A stretch of 64,000 nt of DNA, from assembly GCF_036320965.1 (NCBI RefSeq), contig NC_092279.1, forward strand, positions 17,783,741-17,847,740. The letters are read 5' to 3'. How positions within the stretch are numbered: the stretch's first letter is position 1; every line of letters begins with the position of its first letter. Under the pieces are notes generated by a model. The model was given only the letters and a program-made list of their open reading frames with translations. It did no database searches and was not told the origin of the DNA. This document shows, one piece after another, positions 12,637-23,210 of the stretch. The DNA comes from Panulirus ornatus. Lineage: Eukaryota; Arthropoda; Malacostraca; Decapoda; Palinuridae. A program made the position numbers and the translations under genes.

Positions 12637-12638
<2 letters not shown>
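12021..12638 (-). mobile_element. LINE-B non-LTR retrotransposon, 3' end, copy 1
   Basis: Read on the minus strand, this holds the last part of a retrotransposon polyprotein (12638-12210), about 190 bp of 3' untranslated sequence, a terminal block with CGCTACCTCGCAAACGCGGG, and a long A tail. It is 5'-truncated, starting directly at a (TA)n array. From 12181 to 12639 it matches copy 2 at an offset of 1760 bases with three mismatches and no gaps. Confidence 0.85.
12210..12638 (-). pseudogene. Reverse-transcriptase C-terminal fragment (LINE-B copy 1)
   Basis: The 142-codon open frame begins MFEGIVVPTMLYGCEAWAM and contains RMDVLEMRCLRTMCGVRW, FGHMERMSEERLTKRIY and RRGRPNWRWKDGVKRIL. This series is typical of the region after the catalytic domain in non-LTR retrotransposon polyproteins, where YGxExW, GHxxRM and RGRPxxRW motifs are common. 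The catalytic YxDD box, the endonuclease and the start are missing. The frame is intact to its stop but cannot be functional alone. A CR1- or RTE-like clade is possible; I cannot decide. Confidence 0.8.

Positions 12639-12724
<86 letters not shown>
12639..12724. repeat. (TA)n microsatellite
   Basis: About 42 TA units with one TGTA interruption near 12649. It begins exactly where LINE-B copy 1 ends. Confidence 0.95.
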
Positions 12725-12725
<1 letters not shown>

Positions 12726-12987
12726 AACGTGTATTGTTCACATGAGTCAATTTAAACAATTCTACCATTGTGCTGTCCCTATTAGCATTTACCTGACCTG
12801 TTACTAACTTGACATTTAACAATTTATGTATCACCACTCCTTATGACGTCACACGAGTAAAAATAATGATAATAATTCACACTACCTCCAGCAAGTTGCC
12901 AGCTAGGCATTATTTTCTACCCAACCGACAAGCGATTCTCTCCCACCCAAATCCTTCCCCTGAGCGACCCGCGTCTCGCATGCCCCT

Positions 12988-12989
<2 letters not shown>

Positions 12990-13021
<32 letters not shown>
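12990..13021. repeat. (CA)n microsatellite
   Basis: About 16 perfect CA units. Confidence 0.95.
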
Positions 13022-13023
<2 letters not shown>

Positions 13024-13142
13024 GAATAGGTGAGTAGTATATTTTCTACACACGCACCAGGGGATCGACAGGTTAGAATTAATTTCCTTACGTTCTCCTT
13101 GTCTGTCCCTGTAACCTTTCTGCTGTAGAGAGTTGGGTCAAC

Positions 13143-13379
13143 TATCACCACAGGAGTTTATTATTTTTATCATTATTATTACTATTATCATTTTTATTAC
13201 TATTACTATTATTATTATTATTATTATTATTATTATCATTATTATTATTATTATTATTTTTTTACGTGATAAACACGTATTATCTTTCCCTCTCAACCAA
13301 TATAAATTCAATTAGGGGTTACTTTTCCCAGTGTTATATGTGATATTGTATGATAATGATAATGATAATGATGATAATG

Positions 13380-13412
<33 letters not shown>

Positions 13413-13490
13413 GTATTATTATTACTATCATCATTATGATAACAATAATGATGTTATTATCATTATTATTATTTTGATTATTATTACCCC
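13143..13490. repeat. (ATT)n and (AAT)n imperfect arrays in inverted order
   Basis: ATT/TTA-type triplets fill 13155-13262. After about 90 bp, (TGATAA)n-(TAA)n at 13350-13411 turns into (TTA)n-rich sequence from 13414. The second block is therefore partly self-complementary. Confidence 0.9.
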
Positions 13491-13600
13491 AGTAACCCTT
13501 CAGAGGATCCTGCTGCTCTGAGGCTGCGCTACAACCAGTAGCAGGGACAAGATAAACTTTTTTAACGTGAGAAGTTCTTAGACGAGACTGGATTGTGTTT
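13487..13600. repeat. Dispersed repeat F, copy 1
   Basis: The blocks GAGGCTGCGCTACAACCAGT, AGCAGGGACAA, AGAAGTTCTT and ACGAGACT recur in the same order and spacing at about 33485-33600. It could be a retroelement fragment. No coding content was recognised. Confidence 0.55.
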
Positions 13601-13690
13601 CGCCAAGTGACAGTGATGATAAAGCGTCGCCAACGGTGACTTGTTCAATTGCGGTGTAACCCTGAGAAGGTAGAGTCCGGTAGCACCACC

Positions 13691-13694
<4 letters not shown>

Positions 13695-13760
<66 letters not shown>
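13695..13760. repeat. (TA)n microsatellite
   Basis: About 33 TA units run into TTTATTTATTTTTTTATTAT, the reverse complement of an AAATAAATA-type tail of LINE-B copy 2. Confidence 0.95.
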
Positions 13761-13765
<5 letters not shown>

Positions 13766-14594
13766 TTATTTTTTTATTATACTTTGTCGCTGTCTCCCGC
13801 GTTTGCGAGGTAGCGCAAGGAAACAGACGAAAGAAATGGCCCAACCACCCCCCCCCCCCATACCCATGTATATACATACGTCCACACACGCAAATATACA
13901 TACCTACACAGCTTTCCATGGTTTACCCCAGACGCTTCACATGCCTTGATTCAATCCACTGACAGCACGTCAACCCCTGTATACCACATCGCTCCAATTC
14001 ACTCTATTCCTTGCCCTCCTTTCACCCTCCTGCATGTTCAGGCCCCGATCACACAAAATCCTTTTCACTCCATCTTTCCACCTCCAATTTGGTCTCCCTC
14101 TTCTCCTCGTTCCCTCCACCTCCGACACATATATCCTCTTGGTCAATCTTTCCTCACTCATTCTCTCCATGTGCCCAAACCATTTCAAAACACCCTCTTC
14201 TGCTCTCTCAACCACGCTCTTTTTATTTCCACACATCTCTCTTACCCTTACGTTACTTACTCGATCAAACCACCTCACACCACACATTGTCCTCAAACAT
14301 CTCATTTCCAGCACATCCATCCTCCTGCGCACAACTCTATCCATAGCCCACGCCTCGCAACCATACAACATTGTTGGAACCACTATTCCTTCAAACATAC
14401 CCATTTTTGCTTTCCGAGATAATGTTCTCGACTTCCACACATTTTTCAAGGCTCCCAAAATTTTCGCCCCCTCCCCCACCCTATGATCCACTTCCGCTTC
14501 CATGGTTCCATCCGCTGACAGATCCACTCCCAGATATCTAAAACACTTCACTTCCTCCAGTTTTTCTCCATTCAAACTCACCTCCCAATTGACC
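13761..14594 (-). mobile_element. LINE-B non-LTR retrotransposon, 3' end, copy 2
   Basis: This has the same layout as copy 1 but extends about 195 bp further 5'. On the minus strand the polyprotein end (14594-13970) is followed by about 190 bp of 3' untranslated sequence, the terminal CGCAAACGCGGGAGACAGCG block, and an A/T-rich tail. Its 5' truncation point abuts a SINE-B tail with no spacer. High identity to copy 1 implies recent insertion or recent duplication. Confidence 0.85.
13970..14594 (-). pseudogene. Reverse-transcriptase C-terminal fragment (LINE-B copy 2)
   Basis: About 207 codons are open. The N-terminal part reads NWEVSLNGEKLEEVKCFRYL and GVDLSADGTMEAEVDHRVGE, the palm-to-thumb region of non-LTR reverse transcriptases, where FxYLG is a recurrent motif. 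The same YGCEAWAM, MCGVRWFDRVSNVRVREMCG and RGRPNWRW motifs as in copy 1 follow. The apparent ATG is chimeric, formed with bases of the adjoining SINE tail, so it is not a natural start. The catalytic and endonuclease domains are absent. Confidence 0.8.
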
Positions 14595-14667
14595 ATTCGC
14601 CATTTCCCGCGTTAGCGAGGTAGCGTTAAGAACAGAGGACTGGGCCTTTTTTGGAATATCCTCACCA
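14595..14667 (-). mobile_element. SINE-B 3' tail fragment fused to LINE-B copy 2
   Basis: On the minus strand this reads GGTGAGGATATTCC, then GGCCCAGTCCTCTGTTCTTA, then ACGCTACCTCGCTAACGCGG and GAAATGGCGAATG, and continues directly into the truncated LINE. The head of the SINE is missing and is replaced by a (TA)n array. Confidence 0.75.
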
Positions 14668-14675
14668 AATATATA

Positions 14676-14744
<69 letters not shown>

Positions 14745-14746
14745 AG

Positions 14747-14790
<44 letters not shown>
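14668..14790. repeat. (TA)n-(GT)n compound microsatellite
   Basis: (TA)n with a TATAAGTATA interruption near 14742 changes into (GT)n at about 14767-14790. Confidence 0.95.
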
Positions 14791-14899
14791 CTGTAAAGGG
14801 CGACTAGTAGTGATAAGAGGGAAGAGGCCGGTGATGGGGGGGTCTGAAATCTTGCCCTCCCCCTCTCCCCATCCCATTCCAACCCTTCTTCCTACCCTA

Positions 14900-14990
14900 C
14901 CCCTTAAAGGTCAGGTCAGAGGTCGGGCAATCATACCCAAGGGCAGCGTCGCCGACCTCAAAGATCGCATCGTCGTGCTCAACACGTGAA
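14900..14990 (+). repeat. GTCGT palindromic repeat family, partial copy
   Basis: AAAGGTCAGGTCAGAGGTCG is followed by GGCAATCATACCCAAGGGCA and ATCGTCGTGCTCAA, the right arm and start of the 21-bp unit. The sequence 14991-15390 shows nothing else recognisable. Confidence 0.65.
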
Positions 14991-15399
14991 ATGAACGCGA
15001 TTTACCACCATCAGCACAACCCTGACACCAAACCTCTTTCTGACCCCACACACACACCCCTGGTGCCCCACTCAACATACCACAACAGCCCAGAGATCAC
15101 TAGCCACAACAGGTCATAACCATAGCCCCCAAGCCTCCCAGACATGACCTCATAACATAGGAAATTACAGCTATTCTCCCCCTCACCACCTCCTCCCCCT
15201 CACCACCTCATTACATCCTCTTTATCTTTCGTATCACCCAACCTCCCTCTTAACCTCCCCACCTCCCACCACTCAGACCAGTCTTGTACCATCAGAGGTC
15301 AGAGTTAAGCACACGTGGTGTGAATTAAGGTCATGCTCGATACCGGGCGACGGTTGTCTCAGTTCAATACTGGAAGTGTATAAAATACCCCCCCCCCCA

Positions 15400-15485
15400 G
15401 ACACTTCGAGTGCACACGTCCACGTCGACCCAAGACGCGTCGAGTGCACACGCCCACGTCGACCCAAGACACGTCGAACACACGT
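15400..15485. repeat. 34-bp tandem repeat, about 2.4 copies
   Basis: CGAGTGCACACG-CCACGTCGACCCAAGAC recurs at 15407 and 15441 with a 34-base period. It follows a C10 run. Confidence 0.85.
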
Positions 15486-15772
15486 CCCCACCGCTCCTGT
15501 GTCACGTAAAGGTCAGAATTAACCACACGTCAGACTTGTGTCCAACACAGGTTCAGGCCAGACAAAAACTGACAAACATGTTTAAACTGAAGCCAAATCA
15601 GAATCCAACTTGAGTCTTAAGTCGAAGATTTCTGGCCATCCTTGAGCCAGATTCACCTTACTTAGGTCATGTACCTCAGTTCAAAAGAAGAAGTAAACTG
15701 TCGCCAAAGACGAGCCAATGACAGGTCATAGCCTGAAACAGGTCAAAGTGATCCACAGTAATAAATAAATAA

Positions 15773-15773
15773 A

Positions 15774-15856
<83 letters not shown>
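15773..15856. repeat. (TA)n microsatellite
   Basis: About 38 TA units flanked by TATGTA and TACATA, preceded by AAATAAATAAATA. The sequence 15857-16439 has no recognisable feature. Confidence 0.95.
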
Positions 15857-15862
<6 letters not shown>

Positions 15863-16437
15863 ATAACAACTACATACGCAAGGGGCATAACAATGAACCA
15901 ATCTCTAAAAGAAGATAAACAGCTGTGCTGGGCATCAGGCAGATTGCTGCTCGAACAGCGAACTCGAAGCGGGTCCCGCTACCTCACAGCCAGCAGCAGT
16001 GACCAGCTAATCATGGAAGTTCATTACCTGCGCGCCACATTACATCATTGTTACCCACCATCCACCGTATTTCTCATTTTCGTCGTTTTAAACGTTTAAT
16101 TCGCCTTCGTTCCGATGCTGGCGTTCTAACTGATCACATTTCCTGTGTGGATGACAATGAATGACTCCTATTCATTCCACAATTTCCATCCTTAAACACG
16201 CAAATGAATAATCAAAAAAAAAAGAAAGAAAAAATCAGTACATAGAAACTCTCATGTTTGACTGATTACAATGTTTTCCCTCAACACCACGAGCGACGAG
16301 GCTGAATCAAACTGCGAAATATCTTTTTTGGATTTCAGTCTCAAAATTGCTTCTAATGTTCACCAAAACGAAATCGGTTCGCTGCATCAAGTCATTAGTC
16401 ATTTGAGATCATGATGAGTTATGTTCCAACGTCTGCG

Positions 16438-16439
<2 letters not shown>

Positions 16440-16508
<69 letters not shown>

Positions 16509-16646
16509 TGAGAGAGGAATGAAGAGATTACCATACAGGTGCGTCCGACGCTAAGAAACGGCTCCCAGCACCGTGCAAAAACAGGCGGACCGGACACACA
16601 ATGGGTAGCCAGAGACAATACATGACACAGAAACGATTGGCAGCGC

Positions 16647-16692
<46 letters not shown>
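16440..16692. repeat. Two (GT)n microsatellites
   Basis: (GT)n at 16440-16507 and again at 16649-16692 are separated by about 140 bp of unique sequence. The cysteine-valine frames here are artefacts. The 16693-17076 interval has short (CTC) and (ACC) runs only. Confidence 0.95.
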
Positions 16693-17073
16693 CTACCTAC
16701 TTGTGTGCACGGGAGAAGGGGGAGAGTTTAACACTCGTGCCCCGCCCACCTCCCTTCCTCCACTCGGCGTCTCTCAACCCCTCACATCTGTCGTGCACCA
16801 GTGGCAGCAGGTATAACCTCGTCTGCACCATCTGTCTCCAACGCTGTGAGCGAAGCCACAGTCTGTCAATGTCGGCCTGACTCTTGCCTAAGAGTACTAG
16901 TCTCGTGTCCAACCGGTGGTGGCACACGGTTCCTCCTCCTCCTCCTCGTCGTAGCACAAGAGCCACAACAACATCACCACCACCACCACAGAGGAACACG
17001 AGCGCTGTGATGGTGTGTTTTCTTGTCCTCTCTTCCCACGGAGGAAGGACTGGGGGCGCTGCGGGGCTTCCGT

Positions 17074-17076
<3 letters not shown>

Positions 17077-17141
<65 letters not shown>
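17077..17141. repeat. (CT)n microsatellite
   Basis: About 32 perfect CT units, ending just upstream of a GTCGT-family copy. Confidence 0.95.
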
Positions 17142-17143
<2 letters not shown>

Positions 17144-17149
17144 GTTAAC

Positions 17150-17290
17150 GACCCCTGGGGGTATGATGGCCTAGCCTCTACCCTGACCAAGGGTCGTACC
17201 TCCGTGGTGAGGGATAGTAATGTCGGGCTCACCTGTCGTACCGTCGTGGTTATAAGGTCGCACGGTCGTGCTCAAAGGGGTGAAGCGTGT
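17150..17290 (+). repeat. GTCGT palindromic repeat family, copy
   Basis: ACGACCCCTGGGGGTATGAT matches the left arm, and CCAAGGGTCGTACCTCCGTG with GTCGTACCGTCGTGGTTATA and GTCGTGCTCAAAGG match degraded 21-bp units. Confidence 0.65.
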
Positions 17291-17457
17291 TCAGGTACGA
17301 TTCAAGTCTCACTCCAGCAGATCGCTAACAAAAGACCAGCAATAACACTGGCCTCAAGACCCAGCCATGTCTGAAAAGGTACAACACCTTCATGTCATGC
17401 GTCATCTGTTCCCCCCCAACCACCCACCCATCTGGTAATCACTGAGCCATTGTGACT

Positions 17458-17675
<218 letters not shown>

Positions 17676-17679
17676 TATC

Positions 17680-17800
17680 AACCAACCTTGGGCCGACTGC
17701 CGCGCCCAGGATTCGAACCCGTGAGCGAGTACAAGCCCCTAAAAATGAATGAATCATCAGCACCTCATAAAACAGCATCAGGGACATCGAAGCCACACAA
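17680..17800 (-). mobile_element. tRNA-derived SINE-C, fragment
   Basis: On the minus strand GGGTTCGAATCCTGG fits the B box of an internal RNA polymerase III promoter. It is followed by CAGTCGGCCCA, the same B-box-plus-CAGTCGGCCCA arrangement as at 45271-45305. A good A box is not visible, so this is probably a diverged or truncated copy. It abuts (TA)n at its 3' side. Boundaries are approximate. Confidence 0.55.
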
Positions 17801-18194
17801 GGGCTCAATCTTCTACCCACACCAGCGAACTTACTGCAGGTGACAGTAACACCAACCCGGCTCAAGGTCTCTGCACCAAACCACGCGCGGGCCGGACTTA
17901 CCACAACGGTTCTGGCAACACAACAACAATAGGAAAATATGTCACGCCTCTCACGCCGGCAACATCCGTAGGTGTTGCTTACGCTCGTTGCATCCTGACG
18001 CCTTTCTCGCCATTATCTCCTCATTCTCGTCATCACCATCAATTGGGAACTGAGCTCATCATCTTCCAACGTCACACTACAATTATCATAATGCTGTCAT
18101 CATCATCGCCCTCCATGCATGCACTATCAACACTTCTCACCATCACAATATTTGTGACGGACCAGGACAAGAGGCCTGGCCATCACAACCCAAA

Positions 18195-18300
18195 GGTCGG
18201 ACCTTGTTGTGCTCAAGGATCGTACCGTCGTACTAAAGTGATTAATACAACTACAACTATCGTGCTCAAGGGTCGTACCGTCGTACTTGAGTGATTAATA
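18195..18300 (+). repeat. GTCGT repeat with a duplicated GATTAATACAAC block
   Basis: GTGCTCAAGGATCGTACCGT followed by CGTACTAAAGTGATTAATAC is repeated about 55-60 bases later with small changes. The 21-bp unit and the GATTAATAC tail were duplicated together. Confidence 0.65.
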
Positions 18301-18439
18301 CAACCAAGAACTTACCATCCCCGCCATCACTACCACACAATACTCACAAAACTCTCACCACAGCCACCATAATACCACCACTCCATTTACACATTTCTAT
18401 CACCATAACGAAAGCCTCAGCCTCCATCTCCATCACAAC

Positions 18440-18505
18440 GACCACCACCACCACCACCACCAACAATACCACATTCAACACTTCCACCACCACAGTCACC
18501 ATCAC
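18440..18505. repeat. (ACC)n imperfect array
   Basis: ACC/AAC/ATC triplets are concentrated here within a generally CAC-rich stretch (18300-18530). Confidence 0.7.
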
Positions 18506-18539
18506 CAACGCCAATGACGATGGCAAAACTCAATAACGA

Positions 18540-20215
18540 TGGCGCTCAAGGACATGCTGGCATTGGCAGGTAATGACAGCCGAAGCCTCGTCATTACACC
18601 AATTGCCTTAATTCATCCTCCGACCGTCCCGAAAGCATACATTAAACCAAACGTATCATTCTCCACATACGGAAGCCGTTCTCAGCCTCGATTTCTTAAA
18701 ACTAAACCCAAACATTACTTCGCACAAAGAAAAACAAATTGCTATTGCTAACTTGTTTGATATATGAAATATCTATACTTCTGAAATACAACACTGAGCC
18801 AGTTCGGTATCAAGGTCATGAGCCAACGGACATTACTGGCTGACGGCAGCATTTCAACACACTAGATTGAGCAACATCTCACGTTTTCAAGTCTAACATA
18901 CTCGAGTAATGTCAAGTTCAAGTGACTCACAACATCAAGAGTTTACAACACCAGTTACTTGGCCATAATATTGACACCAACAAAGTATGCTAGCCGGCAC
19001 AGTTTCCTTACCACCGCCAACGCACTTACCTGTCACAGATTTTCGGTTTAAGAGCCCCCATTCATGTATAACTTGCACTGAACCACAGAGACATAACTTG
19101 GCACGGTGTTATCGGACTGGGAAATGACGAACTATTTGTTGAATAATAGCATACGGAAGCTAAGTATGAATCCTGGCAAGGGTTAGGCAAGAAGACACAA
19201 ACACACACTTGAACTTCGTGGTGAAAAGGTTAAGTGGTAAACTCTGTGTAGCCTTTGAAATGTACATAATTTTCCAACCTTGCTGAAGACGTTCGAATTC
19301 ATTTCCTCCCTTCAAACAAAATATTGCCATAAGACTCCAACCTAGGACAAATCCAACGTACCTTAGTGTATCTTAAATACGTTAACAACACCAGCAAAAA
19401 TTATAGGTGCCATACAGCTACTGTAAATAAAACATTGGTGGGCATAACAGTGATGTAATCTGTATAAGAAAGGGAAATACGCCGATAATGCTCCTATTAG
19501 TAAACGTATAGACAATCATAAACTTGAGCGGTAACCTGAAGGTCAAATGACTTGGTAATCACAGTTCAAACTACTAAATGAATACGACAACGTATGACAC
19601 AAAACTTCATAAATATTTCTCATGTGCCGATTAGCATAAAACGACGAAAAACAATGTATTATAAATGTTCCGGCAATAGGAAAAACTGTACGAGCCATGA
19701 ACAAGTAAACAATATGGCGTCCCAACAACACCGACAACGCGGAGCACAAAAAAAAATGACGTTGTATCTTCTCAGGTCTTTGAAGTAAAAGCGACCCGAT
19801 CAAGGACGAGTGTGCAACTATGCGTAAGGAAGAACCGTGATGAATAAAGAAGATCCCAGCACGTGAGGCTACGGTGAAAGGGAATGAAAACCTCATGGCA
19901 CTCGGGAACCCGTTGTTGGCGCGTACGGTAAGACGAACCATGGAAGGGGAGGCTGCGGTCCTTGATTAGGATGAACCTAACTGAATACAAAGTGTGACAT
20001 GTGAATATGTGATGAAACGAGAGGGCTTCTAGTCATGTGATTAGGCCTAAGATGGGTGGGCACATGACACCTACCTACCCTTGCCAAATTAGGAGAGAGA
20101 GAAAGCGTCTATCCTGGCCAGGAGTTATGTCGAATTACAGCCATACTTTACCGTTCCTTTCAGCATCATCTATTTAGCCTTCGGCAAGCGTGCGTTAACT
20201 GAATATCGTTAAACT
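18540..20215. other. Unassigned, low-repeat sequence
   Basis: No array or transposon match was seen. Minus-strand open frames of 132 codons (19543-19941) and, further on, 141 codons (20513-20938) are within chance expectation for 64 kb and carry no motif I recognise. Confidence 0.45.
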
Positions 20216-20217
20216 TG

Positions 20218-20325
20218 AGAACGATCGTTACGCCCTACGGATATGATGACGCCCCTGATTTAATTTCCAGGTCAAAGGGCGGGCTATCACACATATACAA
20301 AGGGTTGTGCCTTCGTGCTTATAAA
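20218..20325 (+). repeat. GTCGT palindromic repeat family, diverged copy
   Basis: ACGATCGTTACGCCCTACGG with ATATGATGACGCCCCTGATT forms the left part. CCAGGTCAAAGGGCGGGCTA and ACAAAGGGTTGTGCCTTCGT form the right part. Family membership rests on the order of blocks. Confidence 0.5.
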
Positions 20326-21136
20326 CGGTTTATGATGCGGTTTAACAATTCAGTTCCGTCTTGAGAAAGTGGGTCGAGTTGAGAGTTATTGTTTATACAC
20401 CGATCCTGCCCTTCACACGAAGCGGGTATATTACACGGAATGACACGGAAACCATTCTAAGTAATGTTGGTTTTCGTAGGAAACGATTTTGAGACATGTT
20501 GGTGATGGAAGATTAAGATTTACATACGTGTTGTTGTAAAATTCCACAAAGAAGAAAAAAAAAACACTCATTCTTGGAGACATTTATTTTGGAATAGTTA
20601 TATGTCGGCGTTTGAAATCTTCTTCTAAGGCTAGAGACGTGCTTATTATGGGGTTGGGTGGAGGAGGATAGGTTTAGTGGGCAGTAGGTCCTCCTATCCT
20701 TACGCGCACTCTCAAAAGGCATTACTGACAGTTTCTTGACAAATACGGCTGTAATTTCCAGGTCTTCCTCGGTGTTGTTAGCTGACACACACACCAAATT
20801 CCTACGGCGCCGCGAACAAATGACAGAGCAACAACGCCTTACGTCATCGCTATCTCTATCCAGTGCAACGATCTCGCAACGGAGCGGTTCCTTCCTGAGA
20901 CATGACGAGAGGCGAGCCATGCACGGCGCTGTGAACACATGAACGCATCTGCATGGTGCTGAGAGAGACCAAGAAGCACTAAGGTCTTTTTCAGCAGTAC
21001 ATGATTTAGAATTATCATTGATACAGTACTTGGGTACTAGTTGGATAACGTGTTTCCTTTCTCGCAGTCAGAGTGGGGTGGAGAGTCAGTTTTCCTTTCG
21101 ACACTTGAGGCGCCCGGCATCTACACCTGACGAAGG

Positions 21137-21378
21137 TCGAGTAGTAATGCCTGAAACATTTCCTGTAGAACTTTGCGTGCTGGTTCGGCACACACACACA
21201 CACACACCACTGAGTTAGGCAAGGTCTTCACTTGGTAGTGCTATCGTGGATGTCTCAAGAGTAGTAATGCCTGAAACATTTCCAGTAGAACTTTGCGTGC
21301 TGGTTCGGCTCACACACACACATCACTCAGTTAGGAAAGGTCTTCACTTGGTCGTGCTGCCGTGGACGTCTCAAGAGT
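21137..21378. repeat. 120-bp tandem duplication
   Basis: GAGTAGTAATGCCTGAAACA to GTGGATGTCTCAAGAGT occurs twice, starting at about 21140 and 21260, with a few substitutions and a shorter CA run in the second copy. Confidence 0.9.
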
Positions 21379-21517
21379 TGTAAAACTAACGGCTCCCCGA
21401 AATTCGGTCGGTTTAGCGGGACAAACGACTTGAAGGGATCCTCAGTGTAATAATTTAATGCTCACACAGGACAATAACTCAGTTTTGTTTACCTCTTGTA
21501 TACTTTCCAGATGATTC

Positions 21518-21608
21518 ACATTTCGGCCTTCTTACGCGCAGTTTCTCAGAGTTTGCTAACACACACATTTCGGCCTTCTTACGCACAGTTTTTCAGGGTT
21601 TGTTAACA
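21518..21608. repeat. 46-bp tandem duplication
   Basis: CACATTTCGGCCTTCTTACG followed by CAGTTT-TCAG-GTTTG-TAAC occurs at 21518 and 21564. The sequence 21609-22069 holds nothing recognisable. Confidence 0.85.
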
Positions 21609-22069
21609 GATCAGGACGTGTATCATTACTTGATAAAAAAAAATTCGTATTATGGCCGCATCTTCGTTTTCATCGCTCCTTGGGCAGCTTGACTGATTTT
21701 TGACGTTTGCCGCAAGAGAAGCTAATTCACTGCGCACCCACACCCACGCTTGTTTACTCGAAAAGTTGAGTAGTTTCTATATATCAGTATGAAGCTGACC
21801 CCACTATGCTTTTATTGAGCACTGGACTTAACAAAGGAGGGACATTAATCAGTGAATCCTGGAATTTCATACAAAACCCTAAAGAAAATCTTGCTTTGTA
21901 TACAAATGGAGATAAAAAATAATAACAAAAAATGTCAATAATGATAGGTGTACATCCACAAGACAATGAACCACTAAAAGTCACTTTTTACGGCCAGTAC
22001 CCGTTAGCACTAGCAATTTGCCTGAACTTAACAAACTTCAAGAGCAAGACAAGGCCTTCCACTTTTATT

Positions 22070-22384
22070 TTAAGTAGTAAGGTCGTCTGGACTCTTCAAG
22101 ACTAAAATAAGCTTCCCCAACAAGAAACAGAAATTATCACTCAGTGAAGCCATCTTCACTATTTTTTTTCGCCTCAACCACTCGTTCAGTTCCGTTGCAT
22201 CTTCGGGGCCTCGCCATTTTGCATCAGACTTTACTCCCGTCTCTCTGTAAAGTACATTTATCAATTCTTTTTCCCCCAGTCTTTTATTTAGAGGCAAGAC
22301 GTACTTAGTGGATACAAGGAAGCAAATCAAACGGATGCCCTTCGGCCTGAAGTTCAAGGCGCACTCACAGGACCCCTCTCGCAT
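22070..22384 (-). CDS. Weak open frame, unknown product
   Basis: This 104-codon frame contains LGEKELINVLYRETGVKSDA and TELNEWLRRKKIVKMASL, a charged amphipathic composition unlike the repeat-driven frames around it. I recognise no family or motif, and its length is reachable by chance. It could be an exon of an unidentified gene or nothing. Confidence 0.12.
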   Translation of the reverse strand: MREGSCECALNFRPKGIRLICFLVSTKYVLPLNKRLGEKELINVLYRETGVKSDAKWRGPEDATELNEWLRRKKIVKMASLSDNFCFLLGKLILVLKSPDDLTT

Positions 22385-22395
22385 GCTCGGACTGG

Positions 22396-22398
<3 letters not shown>

Positions 22399-22440
<42 letters not shown>
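22399..22440. repeat. (GT)n microsatellite
   Basis: About 21 perfect GT units. Confidence 0.95.
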
Positions 22441-22441
<1 letters not shown>

Positions 22442-22588
22442 TCGGCTGGTGGTATTTGGACACCGGACGCGCAGGCTGAAGGCTGGGAGGATGTGGCGTC
22501 AACCCACACTATATGCCATTAGGGCAGAATAACATTTTCTTTTAATGGTGTGCCTCACCTGCTTAAGCATGTACAAGCAAGTTGCACA

Positions 22589-22589
<1 letters not shown>

Positions 22590-22648
<59 letters not shown>

Positions 22649-22653
22649 GTGTG

Positions 22654-22729
<76 letters not shown>
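22590..22729. repeat. (GT)n-(GCGT)n-(GT)n compound array
   Basis: A 140-bp alternating purine-pyrimidine tract has about ten GCGT units at its centre (22652-22700), flanked by plain GT on both sides. Confidence 0.95.
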
Positions 22730-22916
22730 GAGAAGCCTGGTTACCTCTTATCCTACAAACAAACTTTAAGAGAACATTACCCTACATCGATACAAATTGA
22801 CCTACTTTCAAATTCTTTAATTATGCCCAGTATTAAAAACCTTAAACACTCGGACAAAGGCCATTGTTCTTTTGTTTCGGACGTTACTTCGCAAGAGCGA
22901 TAAAGAAAATTGGGTG

Positions 22917-22918
<2 letters not shown>

Positions 22919-22975
<57 letters not shown>

Positions 22976-23040
22976 GATACAATCATATATAAAGGCAGGA
23001 GCATCGTGCCTAAGGATCGTACCGTCGTGCTCATGAGGTT
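22919..23040. repeat. (TA)n and short GTCGT-family remnant
   Basis: (TA)n fills 22919-22972. At 22999-23040 GTGCCTAAGGATCGTACCGT followed by CGTGCTCATGAGG is one 21-bp unit of the GTCGT family. Confidence 0.75.
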
Positions 23041-23176
23041 GAAAGCAGCTTAATGAAGAGACGTAACTCTTCGTGAGAGAAACGCCATCTGGTGGTTAAC
23101 CCCGTGCACGAAAACCACTTCCAGACCCACGTCTCCCTCCTCGAACCCCCTGGGATAAAACGTCGCCTTCACTGGC

Positions 23177-23210
23177 TATATAACTGAAGCACCTACAGGT
23201 CTACTGCAGT
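23177..23210 (+). promoter_or_regulatory. Possible TATA/initiator core promoter
   Basis: TATATAA begins at 23177 and GCAGTA, close to the arthropod initiator TCAGTY, has its A at 23208, a spacing of 31 bases that suits a TATA-dependent start. No downstream promoter element is clear. In AT-array-rich DNA such pairs occur by chance, so this is only a pointer. Confidence 0.2.

Noticed and set aside
11676..12755. 359-codon plus-strand frame
   Set aside because: It runs antisense through LINE-B copy 1 and includes poly-F from the T34 run and IYIY from (TA)n.
19543..19941. 132-codon minus-strand frame
   Set aside because: Chance-length, with no recognisable domain and no supporting splice or promoter context.
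20513..20938. 141-codon minus-strand frame in low-repeat sequence
   Set aside because: No motif, and several frames of this size are expected by chance in 64 kb read in six frames.
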